From contig CBDAQZ010000004.1 in the NCBI GenBank assembly GCA_965199335.1, forward strand, positions 620,001-684,000: a DNA stretch of 64,000 bases, read 5' to 3'. Below, piece by piece: positions 8,565 through 16,411 of this stretch; positions within the stretch are counted from its first letter, which is position 1; every line of letters begins with the position of its first letter. Source of the stretch: CBDAQV01 sp965199335 (lineage in GTDB: Bacteria > Pseudomonadota > Alphaproteobacteria > CALMVH01). Under the pieces are notes generated by a model that had not been told where the DNA came from, searched no databases, and saw only the letters and a list, made by a program, of their open reading frames with translations. The position numbers were made by a program, and so were the translations under genes.

Positions 8565-9437
8565 CTATTGATCGAGCCGGTAAGGATGCGCAAGACGCAG
8601 TTCCGGATTTTCAGGAAACTTCTTCAGCTCCTTGTCGATGAAGCCACTGTTCAGCAGGTCGTTCAGCGTCGTGTCCAGCATGACCTTGAACTGGTACTGG
8701 TCGGGCTTGATCATCATCGTGTTGCCGGACACCCGCAACGGATGATCCGCGTCGATGTCGCGCAGCGTGGCGGGATTGTGCTTCAGGTACTGAATCATCA
8801 GGCTGGGCTCGTTGATGCTGGCATCGGCCTTGTTGTGCACCACGTCGTCCAGTAGCTGCGAGGTGTCGGAAAGCTGCGTGATGCTTTCCTGCGCCGCCTT
8901 CGGGAACGCGGCGTTGGCGAAGGACTGCGATATGTCGCCGTCCTTGACCGCGAAGCGGACGGACGGATCATCCAGCTTCGACAGATCGCCGTCGAACCGG
9001 TGATCGTCCGCCCGCACCAGCACGTCGACGGGCGAGTAGTACAAGGGAATGGTGAAATCGCCGACCCGGCTGCGTTCGGGCGTCGGCCAGACCGCGTTGC
9101 AGAACATGTCGTAGCGGTCCGCGGCGAACCCCTCGGCGATGACGCCGTAGCCGACCTCCTCAGTCCAATTGATCTTGACGTTCAGGCGCCGGCCGAGTTC
9201 GGTCATCACGTCGTAGAAGATGCCGCTGAGCTGGCCGGTATTGGGGTCCTTGGTCAGGGCCGGCGGGTAGGGCTGGTAGGCGCAGCGTATTTCGCCGGTA
9301 CGGATTACGCGGTCATAAGCCGACTCTGCTTTCACGACCGACCCGGCGCGTTGCGGCGTGGACAGATATAGATTGCTGAGTGTGGTTATGGCGATCACTA
9401 GAAGAACGATTCCCAATAACGCGGAAAATCTTTTCAT
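8565..9437 (-). CDS. Amino acid ABC importer binding protein, paralogue 2 of 5
   Basis: A 290-residue SBP_bac_3 protein with the same layout as its neighbours: an N-terminal hydrophobic helix (about 5-26), YDRVIRTGEIRCAY, KDPNTGQLSG, a second Cys in DMFCNAVW, and PERSR as the likely substrate carboxylate-binding segment. Its ATG overlaps the stop of paralogue 3 by one base (TGATG), so translation is coupled. Divergence across the five copies is considerable outside these motifs, particularly in the second lobe, which suggests different ligands rather than recent gene amplification. Confidence 0.87.
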   Translation of the reverse strand: MKRFSALLGIVLLVIAITTLSNLYLSTPQRAGSVVKAESAYDRVIRTGEIRCAYQPYPPALTKDPNTGQLSGIFYDVMTELGRRLNVKINWTEEVGYGVIAEGFAADRYDMFCNAVWPTPERSRVGDFTIPLYYSPVDVLVRADDHRFDGDLSKLDDPSVRFAVKDGDISQSFANAAFPKAAQESITQLSDTSQLLDDVVHNKADASINEPSLMIQYLKHNPATLRDIDADHPLRVSGNTMMIKPDQYQFKVMLDTTLNDLLNSGFIDKELKKFPENPELRLAHPYRLDQ

Positions 9438-10315
9438 CAGTCGTATCCCTTCGTCCGTACGTAGCTGCCCTTGTAGAGTTCGTATTTATCGATCGTGCGA
9501 TCGAGGAATCCGTTCAGCGCCAGTTCGGTCAGCATGTTGTCCAGCATCGCCTTGAAAGCCGGCTCGCCCGCCGGCAGGATGAAGACGTTGGCGACCAGTT
9601 CCAGCGGATGGCCCGGCGTCAGGTTTTTCAATATGTCGCCGTTATGCGCCATGAACTCGTTGACGACGTAGGGTTCGGCAAACGTGGCGTCCGCCTTTCC
9701 CGTGCTTACGGCCAGCATCAACTGCGAGAATTCGGCGTTCTGCGGAAGGGACCCGTCGGCGGCCTTGGGAAAGAAGGCCTTGGCGATGGCCTGGGTCTGC
9801 TCGCCGTCGATGGTGGCGAGCTTTATCGCGGGATCGTTCAGCTGCGCCTGATCGTTGAAACGCGCCTCGTCCCTGCGCACCCAGATGTCGACTGGGCTGA
9901 AATAAAGCGGGATCGAGTAATCAGCGGCACGTGTACGCGCGGCCGTCATGCTGTCGGGCGAGCACATCATGTCGTAGCGGCCCGTCTTCAACCCCTCGAT
10001 CTGGGTGCCCCAGGTGACCTCCTCGGCCCAGACGACTTTCAGGCTCAGCTGCGTGGCCGCTTCCTCGATCAGATCCTTGTAGATGCCTTGCAGCGCACCA
10101 GTATTGGGGTCCTTGAACAGGCCTACGGAATAGGGCGTGTATCCGCAGCGTATGATCCCCGTCCGCATGACGCGTTCATATGTCGATTCCGTTTTCGCAG
10201 ACGCCTGAACCGCCGCGACCGGGTGGCGCGCAGTCATCAGCGTGGTGGTTGCCGCCGAAACGCCAATGGCGATGATGGCGATGCCGGTCAGGAATGCACA
10301 TTTCCTGGCGTTCAT
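9437..10315 (-). CDS. Amino acid ABC importer binding protein, paralogue 3 of 5
   Basis: A 292-residue SBP_bac_3 protein with an N-terminal hydrophobic helix (about 8-28), YERVMRTGIIRCGY, KDPNTGALQG, a Cys in MMCSPDS and an ARTRAADYS segment that matches the carboxylate-binding Arg region. Its start is 10 bp after the stop of paralogue 4. The C-terminal lobe ends in a KYELYKGSY motif related to the KYEPFPGAFYR motif of copies 1 and 5. Confidence 0.87.
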   Translation of the reverse strand: MNARKCAFLTGIAIIAIGVSAATTTLMTARHPVAAVQASAKTESTYERVMRTGIIRCGYTPYSVGLFKDPNTGALQGIYKDLIEEAATQLSLKVVWAEEVTWGTQIEGLKTGRYDMMCSPDSMTAARTRAADYSIPLYFSPVDIWVRRDEARFNDQAQLNDPAIKLATIDGEQTQAIAKAFFPKAADGSLPQNAEFSQLMLAVSTGKADATFAEPYVVNEFMAHNGDILKNLTPGHPLELVANVFILPAGEPAFKAMLDNMLTELALNGFLDRTIDKYELYKGSYVRTKGYD

Positions 10316-10325
10316 CGGATCACTC

Positions 10326-11213
10326 CTATTTCGCCGGATCGCGATAGGGCAAGGGCGGCAGCAATACGTAGCGCGGGTCCAGCTTGACGTTCTTTTCCAT
10401 CAGCCTGGCCAATTGTCCCCCTGTGTTCATCTGCATGATCGCGGCATTGAATGCGTCTCTCAGCTTGTAATCCCCCAGCGGGACCATGAACGCGCCTTCG
10501 CAATGACGCGCCGGCTCAGGCAGGGCGCGGACCTTCCTGTCGGGATTCTTTTCGTTGTAGAGATCGATCGTCGACTGGCCCGAGAAGGTGACGTCGATCT
10601 TGTTCGTCGCCAGCATCAGCAGGAAGTCGGTGTCGTCGGAGATGTCGGCGGCATAGATGCGCTGTGCCGCCGGGAAGCGTTCCTTCGCGGCGTATTCGAA
10701 GACGTGACCGCTTTTCACGCCGATACGCACATCCGGTTTGTCTATCGTGCTGGAACTCGCATCGAAGCGGTGATCGTCCTCGCGAACCACGGCAAGAAGC
10801 GGGATGTCGAAAAAGGGATCGGTGAAAGTGGCGGCTCGGGTGCGGTTGGCATCGATGCAGACATTGCCGCACATGACATCGTAATGATTGGAGGCGAGGC
10901 CCTGCTCTGCAACGCCCCAGCCCGTTTCCTCCGTCCATTCGACTTTCAGGTTGAGCTTCTCGGCAATCGCCATCGTCACGTCGTAATCGACGCCCTTCTT
11001 CTCGCCGGTATTGGGATCGGTGAAGAACCAGGGCGTGGCGATGGCGTAGCCGCAGCGCAGCGTGCCGGTCCGGATGACGCGGTCGAAGGCGGTTTCCGTG
11101 CCGGGCTTGGCGACGGTTTCCTGCGGCTTGCCGGCGTAATAATTTACCAGAATGGGCAATACCGCGATAAAGACGATCAATCCCACCAGTGCGGGAAGCC
11201 ATCTGGCTTTCAT
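10326..11213 (-). CDS. Amino acid ABC importer binding protein, paralogue 4 of 5
   Basis: A 295-residue SBP_bac_3 protein. Its N-terminus (MKARWLPALVG, then a hydrophobic helix ending before YYAGKPQ) is nearly identical to copy 5 although the mature domains differ, a sign of local duplication or conversion at the 5' end. It has YDRVIRTGTLRCGYAI, a TDPNTG turn, two Cys in VMCGNVC and NRTRAATF as the ligand Arg region. It lacks the C-terminal GAFYR motif of copies 1 and 5. The ATG overlaps the stop of copy 5 by one base (TAATG). Confidence 0.87.
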   Translation of the reverse strand: MKARWLPALVGLIVFIAVLPILVNYYAGKPQETVAKPGTETAFDRVIRTGTLRCGYAIATPWFFTDPNTGEKKGVDYDVTMAIAEKLNLKVEWTEETGWGVAEQGLASNHYDVMCGNVCIDANRTRAATFTDPFFDIPLLAVVREDDHRFDASSSTIDKPDVRIGVKSGHVFEYAAKERFPAAQRIYAADISDDTDFLLMLATNKIDVTFSGQSTIDLYNEKNPDRKVRALPEPARHCEGAFMVPLGDYKLRDAFNAAIMQMNTGGQLARLMEKNVKLDPRYVLLPPLPYRDPAK

Positions 11214-12100
11214 TATTTTACTCCTTCAGGAATCTGGTAGGCCGGTGTGACACGATAGAAGGCGCCGGGAAAGGGCTCGTATTTCGCGATGATCTTTTCC
11301 AGCTGGCCCTTGTATTCGATCTCGTCCAGCGCGCTGTCGATCATCGAGGCCAGCTTGAACTCGCCCTTGCGAAAGAAGATCGTGTTGGGCAACACCCGGA
11401 TCGGCAGGTCGGCATCGACCTTGCGCAACGTGCCGGGGTTGGTCGCCAGGTAATTATGCGCCTCGTGCGAGGCGGAGATGGTCAGGTCGGCCTTGCCGCT
11501 GGCGACGTTCAGCAGCAGCGCCGAATAATCCGACAGCTCGGGGATCGAGACTTTCTGCGCCCTCGGAAAGTCGCTGCTTGCGATCTTCTCCGCCATGCCG
11601 CCATCGATGACGGCGATCCTGATCGAAGGGTCGTTGATCGCCGGCAGGTTGTGATCGAAGCGGTGATCTTCGGGCCGCGCATAGATCCCCAGTACATTGA
11701 AGAAAATGGGCCGGCTGAATTCGACCTGCTTGCCGGCGACGGCATTCTCCCACAGGCCCGAGCACATGGCATCGATCCTGCCCACCCGCATGCTTTCGAT
11801 CAGGTTCGGCAGGCTGGCCTCCTCGGTCCATTCGACCTTCATGCCTTGCAGCGACGCGATTTCCGCCATCAGATCGACGAACAGGCCCGAGGGCGCGCCG
11901 GTATTCGGGTCCTTGATAAAATACGGCGCAAACACCACATAGCCGCACCGCAGCACGCCGGTGCGAATGACGCGGTCATAGGCCGTCTCTTCAACCGTAG
12001 CCATACTTTGCGGCTTACCGCTGTAATAATTCACCAGCACCGGCAGTACCGCGATGAAGACGATCGACCCGATCAGGGCCGGCAGCCAGCGCGCTTTCAT
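11213..12100 (-). CDS. Amino acid ABC importer binding protein, paralogue 5 of 5 (first gene of the operon)
   Basis: A 295-residue SBP_bac_3 protein that heads the importer operon. I start it at the ATG at 12100, since homologous copy 4 begins with the same MKARWLPAL; an ATG at 12166 would add 22 residues without similarity and run through the promoter and operator. Features are the N-terminal hydrophobic helix, YDRVIRTGVLRCGYVV, KDPNTGAPSG, DAMCSGLW and a C-terminal KYEPFPGAFYR motif as in copy 1. At the place of the usual ligand Arg it has VAGKQVEFS, a Lys, so its substrate may differ from those of the sister proteins. Confidence 0.87.
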   Translation of the reverse strand: MKARWLPALIGSIVFIAVLPVLVNYYSGKPQSMATVEETAYDRVIRTGVLRCGYVVFAPYFIKDPNTGAPSGLFVDLMAEIASLQGMKVEWTEEASLPNLIESMRVGRIDAMCSGLWENAVAGKQVEFSRPIFFNVLGIYARPEDHRFDHNLPAINDPSIRIAVIDGGMAEKIASSDFPRAQKVSIPELSDYSALLLNVASGKADLTISASHEAHNYLATNPGTLRKVDADLPIRVLPNTIFFRKGEFKLASMIDSALDEIEYKGQLEKIIAKYEPFPGAFYRVTPAYQIPEGVK

Positions 12101-12129
12101 TCTTGTTCTTTCTGCAATTACGCCTGGTG

Positions 12130-12157
12130 AAATTATCACGTCCGGACGTGATTGCAA
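12130..12157 (-). promoter_or_regulatory. Promoter with palindromic operator for the five-binding-protein importer operon
   Basis: On the minus strand TTGCAA (12157-12152) and TAATTT (12135-12130) are 16 bp apart and fit -35 and -10 elements for the operon starting at 12100. Between them is a perfect 18-bp palindrome, ATCACGTCC/GGACGTGAT (12135-12152). That placement would let a dimeric repressor block the promoter. It also lies about 100 bp upstream of the divergent alcohol dehydrogenase. No regulator gene is adjacent. Confidence 0.5.
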
Positions 12158-12250
12158 TCGCATCATCGCGCGGGAACCAACCGGGCCTTGCCGTGCTTAA
12201 CCCTCATACTCGGTGGTCCCTACGACCGCCCAACTGCAAAGGGTACAGCG

Positions 12251-13438
12251 ATGAAGGCACTTGTCTGGCACGGCCGCTACGATGTGAAGTGCGATACCGT
12301 TCCCGATCCCGTGATCGAACACGAGCGCGATGCGATCATCAAGGTGACCTCGACCGCGATCTGCGGTTCGGACCTGCATCTTTACGACGGCTATATCCCG
12401 ACGATGGAGAAGGGCGACATCCTGGGCCACGAGTTCATGGGCGAGGTGGTCGATGTCGGCAAGGGCAATTCCAAGCTGAAAGTCGGCGACCGCGTGGTGG
12501 TGCCGTTCACCATCTGCTGCGGCGAGTGCTTCTTCTGTAAGAAGGGGCTGTGGTCGTGCTGCGAGGTATCCAACCCCAACAAGGACCTGGCCGCCAAGGC
12601 CTATGGCCACCAGACGGCCGGCCTGTTCGGCTATTCCCACCTGACCGGCGGTTTCGCCGGCGGCCAGGCGGAATATGTCCGCGTGCCCTATGCCGACGTG
12701 TCGCCGTTCAAGGTGCCCGAAGGGTTGAGCGACGAGCAGGTGCTGTTCCTGACCGACATCTTCCCCACCGGCTACATGGCGGCGGAGAATGCGCGGATCG
12801 AACAGGGCGACACTGTGGCGATCTGGGGCGCGGGACCGGTGGGCCAGTTCGCGATCAAGAGCGCCTTCATGTTCGGCGCCGGCCAGGTGATCGTGATCGA
12901 TAACGTGCCGGAGCGGCTGGCGATGGCCAAGGCCAACAGCGGTGTCGTCACCATCGATTTCGAGAAGGAAGACGTGCATGAGCGGCTGCAGGAACTGACC
13001 AAGGGGCGCGGCCCGGATTCGTGCATCGATTGCGTCGGCATGGAGGCGCACGGCCATGGCTCGGTCGACGCCGTGATGGACCGCACCAAGGCGGCCGTCG
13101 GCCTCGCCACCGATCGCATCCATGTCCTGCGCCAGGCGATCTTCAACGTGCGCGCCAGCGGCACGGTGTCGGTGCCGGGCGTCTATGGCGGCTTCGTCGA
13201 CAAATTCCCGATGGGGGCCGTGGTGCAGAAGGGCTTGACGATCAAGAGCGGCCAGACGCACGTCAACAATTACCTGCAGAACCTGAGCGACCGCATCCTG
13301 AAGGGCGAGATCGACCCGTCCTTCATCATCACGCATCGCGTGTCGCTGGAGGACGGTCCGGACGCCTACGAGACCTTCAAGCACAAGAAGGACAGCTGCA
13401 TCAAGGTGGTGATGCACCCGCACGGCCACAGCCATTGA
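12251..13438 (+). CDS. Zinc-dependent alcohol dehydrogenase, formaldehyde-dehydrogenase-like MDR family
   Basis: A 395-residue medium-chain dehydrogenase. Catalytic zinc ligands are visible as Cys38 (ICGSDLH) and His60-Glu61 (LGHEFMG). The structural zinc loop has Cys90, Cys93, Cys96 and Cys104 at the classic spacing. The NAD-binding GxGxxG is GAGPVG. The length and the extra loop around the HQTAGLFGYSHLTGG segment place it with the FdhA-like MDR proteins that act on alcohols or aldehydes; the true substrate is not evident. The C-terminus is His-rich (HPHGHSH). The ATG at 12251 is the start, since upstream codons in the frame run into the divergent promoter region. Confidence 0.88.
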   Translation: MKALVWHGRYDVKCDTVPDPVIEHERDAIIKVTSTAICGSDLHLYDGYIPTMEKGDILGHEFMGEVVDVGKGNSKLKVGDRVVVPFTICCGECFFCKKGLWSCCEVSNPNKDLAAKAYGHQTAGLFGYSHLTGGFAGGQAEYVRVPYADVSPFKVPEGLSDEQVLFLTDIFPTGYMAAENARIEQGDTVAIWGAGPVGQFAIKSAFMFGAGQVIVIDNVPERLAMAKANSGVVTIDFEKEDVHERLQELTKGRGPDSCIDCVGMEAHGHGSVDAVMDRTKAAVGLATDRIHVLRQAIFNVRASGTVSVPGVYGGFVDKFPMGAVVQKGLTIKSGQTHVNNYLQNLSDRILKGEIDPSFIITHRVSLEDGPDAYETFKHKKDSCIKVVMHPHGHSH

Positions 13439-13568
13439 CGGGGACGAGTCATTGACGGGAACCAGGCCCGATATCGCGCCTCCGGAATGGCTTGTTACAA
13501 TCGGGAACAGTGATTAGGGTGCGGACGGGCCCGTTCGTACCTATTCATTTGCCTTCCGGAGCGACGAG

Positions 13569-14336
13569 ATGATCTTGAAAAACGACATGGAGGTCCAGGG
13601 GGCGATCCTGTTCGCACGCCGCAGTTTCGTGCCGTTCGCGATCCTGCCCCTGGCCGTTCTGGCCGGATTCGCCTCGCCGGGGTTTGCCGATGGCCATACC
13701 GGATTGCCGGGACGCCTGTACGATCTGTTCTGCATCCTGCTGTCGTTTTCCGGCCTGGCGTTGCGCGCCTATACCGTCGGCACGGCGGCGCCCCGCACCT
13801 CGGGCCGCAACACGCGCGAGCAGCGCGCCGATTCCCTGAACACGACCGGCGTCTACTCGATCATGCGCAACCCGCTGTATGTCGCCAACTTCATCGTGTT
13901 CCTGGGCATGCTGCTGTTCGTCAAGGAATGGTGGCTGGTGGTGATCGCGACTCTGGCCTACGTGATGTATTACGAGCGCATCGTGATGACCGAGGAGCGC
14001 TACCTGCTGGAGAAGTTCGACGAGGAATATTCCGCGTGGGCCGATCGCACGCCGGTAATGATCCCGAGGCTGAGCCAGTGGACCAGGCCGGCGCGCCCGC
14101 CGGTGCTGCGCACGATGCTGCGGCGCGAGTATAACGGCTTCTACCTGATCGTGGCAGGCTTCTACCTGCTGGAATGGTGCGACCGGCTTCTGTTTTCCAG
14201 AGACACCGGCACCCCGATGACCATCGCCCAGGCGCCGGGAATGTACTGGAGCCTGTTCTTCATCGCCGGCACCCTGGTGTTCGTCACCCTGCGCAGCCTG
14301 AAGAAATACACCGGCATTCTGAACGACGGGCGATAG
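13569..14336 (+). CDS. Isoprenylcysteine carboxyl methyltransferase-like membrane protein
   Basis: A 255-residue inner-membrane protein with about five or six hydrophobic segments. The ICMT/PEMT signatures are clear: GVYSIMRNPLYVANFI, where RNPLY replaces the usual RHPxY, and the C-terminal MTEERYLLEKFDEEYSAW. These bind S-adenosylmethionine. Bacteria lack prenylated proteins, so such enzymes methylate lipids, lipid A phosphates or small molecules; the substrate here is unknown. A TGTTAC half-site at 13493-13498 upstream resembles the boxes near the two-component system downstream. A hairpin follows the stop codon. Confidence 0.8.
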   Translation: MILKNDMEVQGAILFARRSFVPFAILPLAVLAGFASPGFADGHTGLPGRLYDLFCILLSFSGLALRAYTVGTAAPRTSGRNTREQRADSLNTTGVYSIMRNPLYVANFIVFLGMLLFVKEWWLVVIATLAYVMYYERIVMTEERYLLEKFDEEYSAWADRTPVMIPRLSQWTRPARPPVLRTMLRREYNGFYLIVAGFYLLEWCDRLLFSRDTGTPMTIAQAPGMYWSLFFIAGTLVFVTLRSLKKYTGILNDGR

Positions 14337-14366
14337 GCAAAGTTATAATTCAAAGAAGCGCGCTTT

Positions 14367-14393
14367 ACCCATGGCAGGCGTGCCGCCATGGGT
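14367..14393. terminator. Hairpin between convergent genes, likely bidirectional terminator
   Basis: ACCCATGGC and GCCATGGGT form a perfect 9-bp stem around a 9-base loop, in the 71 bp between the converging methyltransferase gene and the 51-residue ORF. No long T-run follows on either strand, so termination may be weak or factor-assisted. Confidence 0.5.
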
Positions 14394-14407
14394 TATACAA
14401 GCCGATT

Positions 14408-14563
14408 TTACGCTAGTATATTGACGCCAGAACCTTCGCTGGCTTCCTGTGCTTTGGCTGCCGGCGTTTCACCGGCTTCCTCGCTTGCGCTCAGGGTAGC
14501 GGGTTTGGGCAGGGTTGCAGGCGGCTGATACGTAGCGGCAGACGATATGGCTTCGATTGACAT
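14408..14563 (-). CDS. Small 51-residue ORF with a strong ribosome binding site
   Basis: An ATG at 14563 is preceded by a GAAGAGGAGAACC ribosome binding site. The predicted peptide starts MSIEAISSAATY, has a Pro/Ala/Glu-rich, probably disordered middle and ends SGVNILA before TAA. It has no signal peptide or membrane helix. The length and the MSI-x-IS start are loosely like small YjfB-type putative motility proteins of flagellated bacteria, but I cannot confirm that. It lies downstream of the asparagine synthetase-like gene on the same strand, 108 bp away, with an inverted repeat at 14660-14674 in between. Confidence 0.55.
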   Translation of the reverse strand: MSIEAISSAATYQPPATLPKPATLSASEEAGETPAAKAQEASEGSGVNILA

Positions 14564-14659
14564 AATGGGTTCTCCTCTTCATTGTCTTCACAGTGATTCT
14601 ATGTGTTTTTGCTGATCAAATTCTGAATAATTCGGCTTGGATAGCCAATATAACCAGCC

Positions 14660-14674
14660 GTAACCAAGTGTTAC
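14660..14674. promoter_or_regulatory. GTAAC-N5-GTTAC inverted repeat upstream of the small ORF
   Basis: The sequence GTAACCAAGTGTTAC is a perfect inverted repeat that overlaps the asnB-like stop codon and lies about 100 bp upstream of the 51-residue ORF. Its half-sites resemble the TGTNAC elements at 16350 and 18504. Confidence 0.3.
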
Positions 14675-16275
14675 AATTGCGGCCGTGCTACCAGAAATTC
14701 CTGGAGCTGGTCCATGCGGCTGATGGTCGGGAACACCAGGTGAGTGCGCACTTTCAGATGAGGCACACGAAATACGTCAATTCCGCGCGACAGTATATCC
14801 AGATAGCGAAATTCTTCCTTGGTCTTGAGAGAGAACTCGGCGAACCTCTTCTTGCCGTCGGCAAATTCGCGATCGGAGATCGTCTCTTCGGCATGGCGAT
14901 ACCAAGGGCTGTCGTTCTGACTCCGATCGAGGCCGGCACCCTGGTTGAAAGGTATCTTGGCCCGGTCGCGGATCGTTGCCGGCAGCTGGCCGGAATACAG
15001 ATCGTACAATTCGCGTAGCGGCATCTTGCCCCGCGGAACATCGTCGAAATTATGGACAAGCGCCGAGGCATCGAGCCCCAGCGCATAGACCACGATCGAG
15101 GGGTCGAGAAAGGGAACGCGCATTTCCAGCTGCCAGCGCATCGAGCAGCGATCGACGCGTTGCAGATTGGTGCGGTTCATATGCGACAGGCACTGACCGC
15201 GCACGGGATTGCCCAGCGCGCTTCCTTCAGCGAATACCAGCTCGAGCGGCAGGTATCCGCAGAACAATTCATCGGCCCCTTCGCCGCACAGGGCGACGCG
15301 AAAGCCGTCTTCGTGGATCTTTTGCGACAGCACATAGCTGCAGATGGCGCTGCGGATGATTTCCGGTTCGAAGGCTTCGCAGCAGGAAACTACGTCCTCC
15401 GCAAATCCGATGGCCTTGTCCCTATCCGCGGCGAAAGCCACTTGCCGGAAATCCAGCTTCGTATCCTCGGCGTAACGCGCGGCATATTCGTAGTCGGGCG
15501 AGTCGGAACCGCCTAGAAAATAACCCGGAATTTCCGGATCGAACTGGCGAGCGTAATGAGTGACCAACGTACTGTCGATACCGCCGCTGAACAGACTGGC
15601 TACGGGCAAATCGGGCGGTAACCTGATTCGCACAGCCTCCCGCAGCATATCGTCTAGCTGGGCCGTGTTGCCCGATGGATGAGGCGATGCAACCGTCTGC
15701 AGACTGGACCTATAAGGGCTGTAAACGGCTTGCGAAATCATGAACCCGGGTGGCAGCAAAATGACGTCGCCCGTTTCGCTCGCCGCCAGAAGGGGCTTGA
15801 TTTCCGAACAGAACAAATGCGAAGCGCCGTCGCGGATGAAATAGAGCGGCTTGACGCCCAGCGGATCGCGCGCCGCCAGAAACTCCCCGCTCGCGGTATC
15901 GATGGCCACGAAAGCAAACATGCCGATGAAGCGCTGCAACGCCCCCACCCCCCAGTAGAGCAAAGCGGATGCGATCACTTCGGTGTCCGAGGAGGTATTG
16001 AAACGGATACCCGCTGCCTCCAACGCGCGGCGCAGCTCGTTGTGATTGTAGATTTCGCCGTTGAAGGAAACCAGGATGCGCCCATCGAAGGAAGTCTGCG
16101 GCTGGATGGCGTGGTCGGCATCGACGATCCGCAGGCGGCGGGTGCCCATGGCCGTCCTGGCCAGCGGGCTGACGATCGGATCGGTCACATCCCCGCGGTG
16201 CAGGATGCCGCGGAGCATCGTGCGAACGGCCGCATCGGCATTTTCCCAATCGATCGCCACAGCTATGCCGCACAA
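14671..16275 (-). CDS. asnB: Glutamine-dependent asparagine synthetase-like amidotransferase
   Basis: A 534-residue two-domain enzyme. The N-terminal glutaminase begins MCGIAVAID with the nucleophile Cys2 and has SFNGEIYNH (Asn72-Gly73-Glu74), so glutamine hydrolysis should be intact. The synthetase domain has the pyrophosphate loop SLFSGGIDST (228-237) and CGEGADELFCGY. It would amidate aspartate or, as many genomic AsnB paralogues do, modify another carboxylate such as a surface sugar or peptide. It is shorter than housekeeping AsnB proteins of about 600 residues. Next to the envelope-type methyltransferase and the two-component system, a specialised role is plausible. A direct-repeat box lies 75 bp upstream of the start. 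Confidence 0.85.
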   Translation of the reverse strand: MCGIAVAIDWENADAAVRTMLRGILHRGDVTDPIVSPLARTAMGTRRLRIVDADHAIQPQTSFDGRILVSFNGEIYNHNELRRALEAAGIRFNTSSDTEVIASALLYWGVGALQRFIGMFAFVAIDTASGEFLAARDPLGVKPLYFIRDGASHLFCSEIKPLLAASETGDVILLPPGFMISQAVYSPYRSSLQTVASPHPSGNTAQLDDMLREAVRIRLPPDLPVASLFSGGIDSTLVTHYARQFDPEIPGYFLGGSDSPDYEYAARYAEDTKLDFRQVAFAADRDKAIGFAEDVVSCCEAFEPEIIRSAICSYVLSQKIHEDGFRVALCGEGADELFCGYLPLELVFAEGSALGNPVRGQCLSHMNRTNLQRVDRCSMRWQLEMRVPFLDPSIVVYALGLDASALVHNFDDVPRGKMPLRELYDLYSGQLPATIRDRAKIPFNQGAGLDRSQNDSPWYRHAEETISDREFADGKKRFAEFSLKTKEEFRYLDILSRGIDVFRVPHLKVRTHLVFPTISRMDQLQEFLVARPQL

Positions 16276-16349
16276 GGAACTGCTCCATCCCGTTACCCAC
16301 CCGGGACGATAGGGATGAAATCGCTACCGAAGTATTGCTTATCGGCCCT

Positions 16350-16365
16350 TGTTACAAACTGTCAC
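16350..16365 (+). promoter_or_regulatory. Putative response-regulator box upstream of the asnB-like gene
   Basis: TGTTAC-AAAC-TGTCAC is a direct repeat with 10-bp period, the layout bound by OmpR-family dimers. It lies 75 bp upstream of the asnB-like start and just after the histidine kinase stop. It matches TGTCAC-ACAA-TGTCAC at 18504-18519 in front of the response regulator gene. Confidence 0.45.
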
Positions 16366-16411
16366 AACCGGGAAAGAATGAGATCGCCCCTTTCTCCCGC
16401 ATGTTCGCCTA

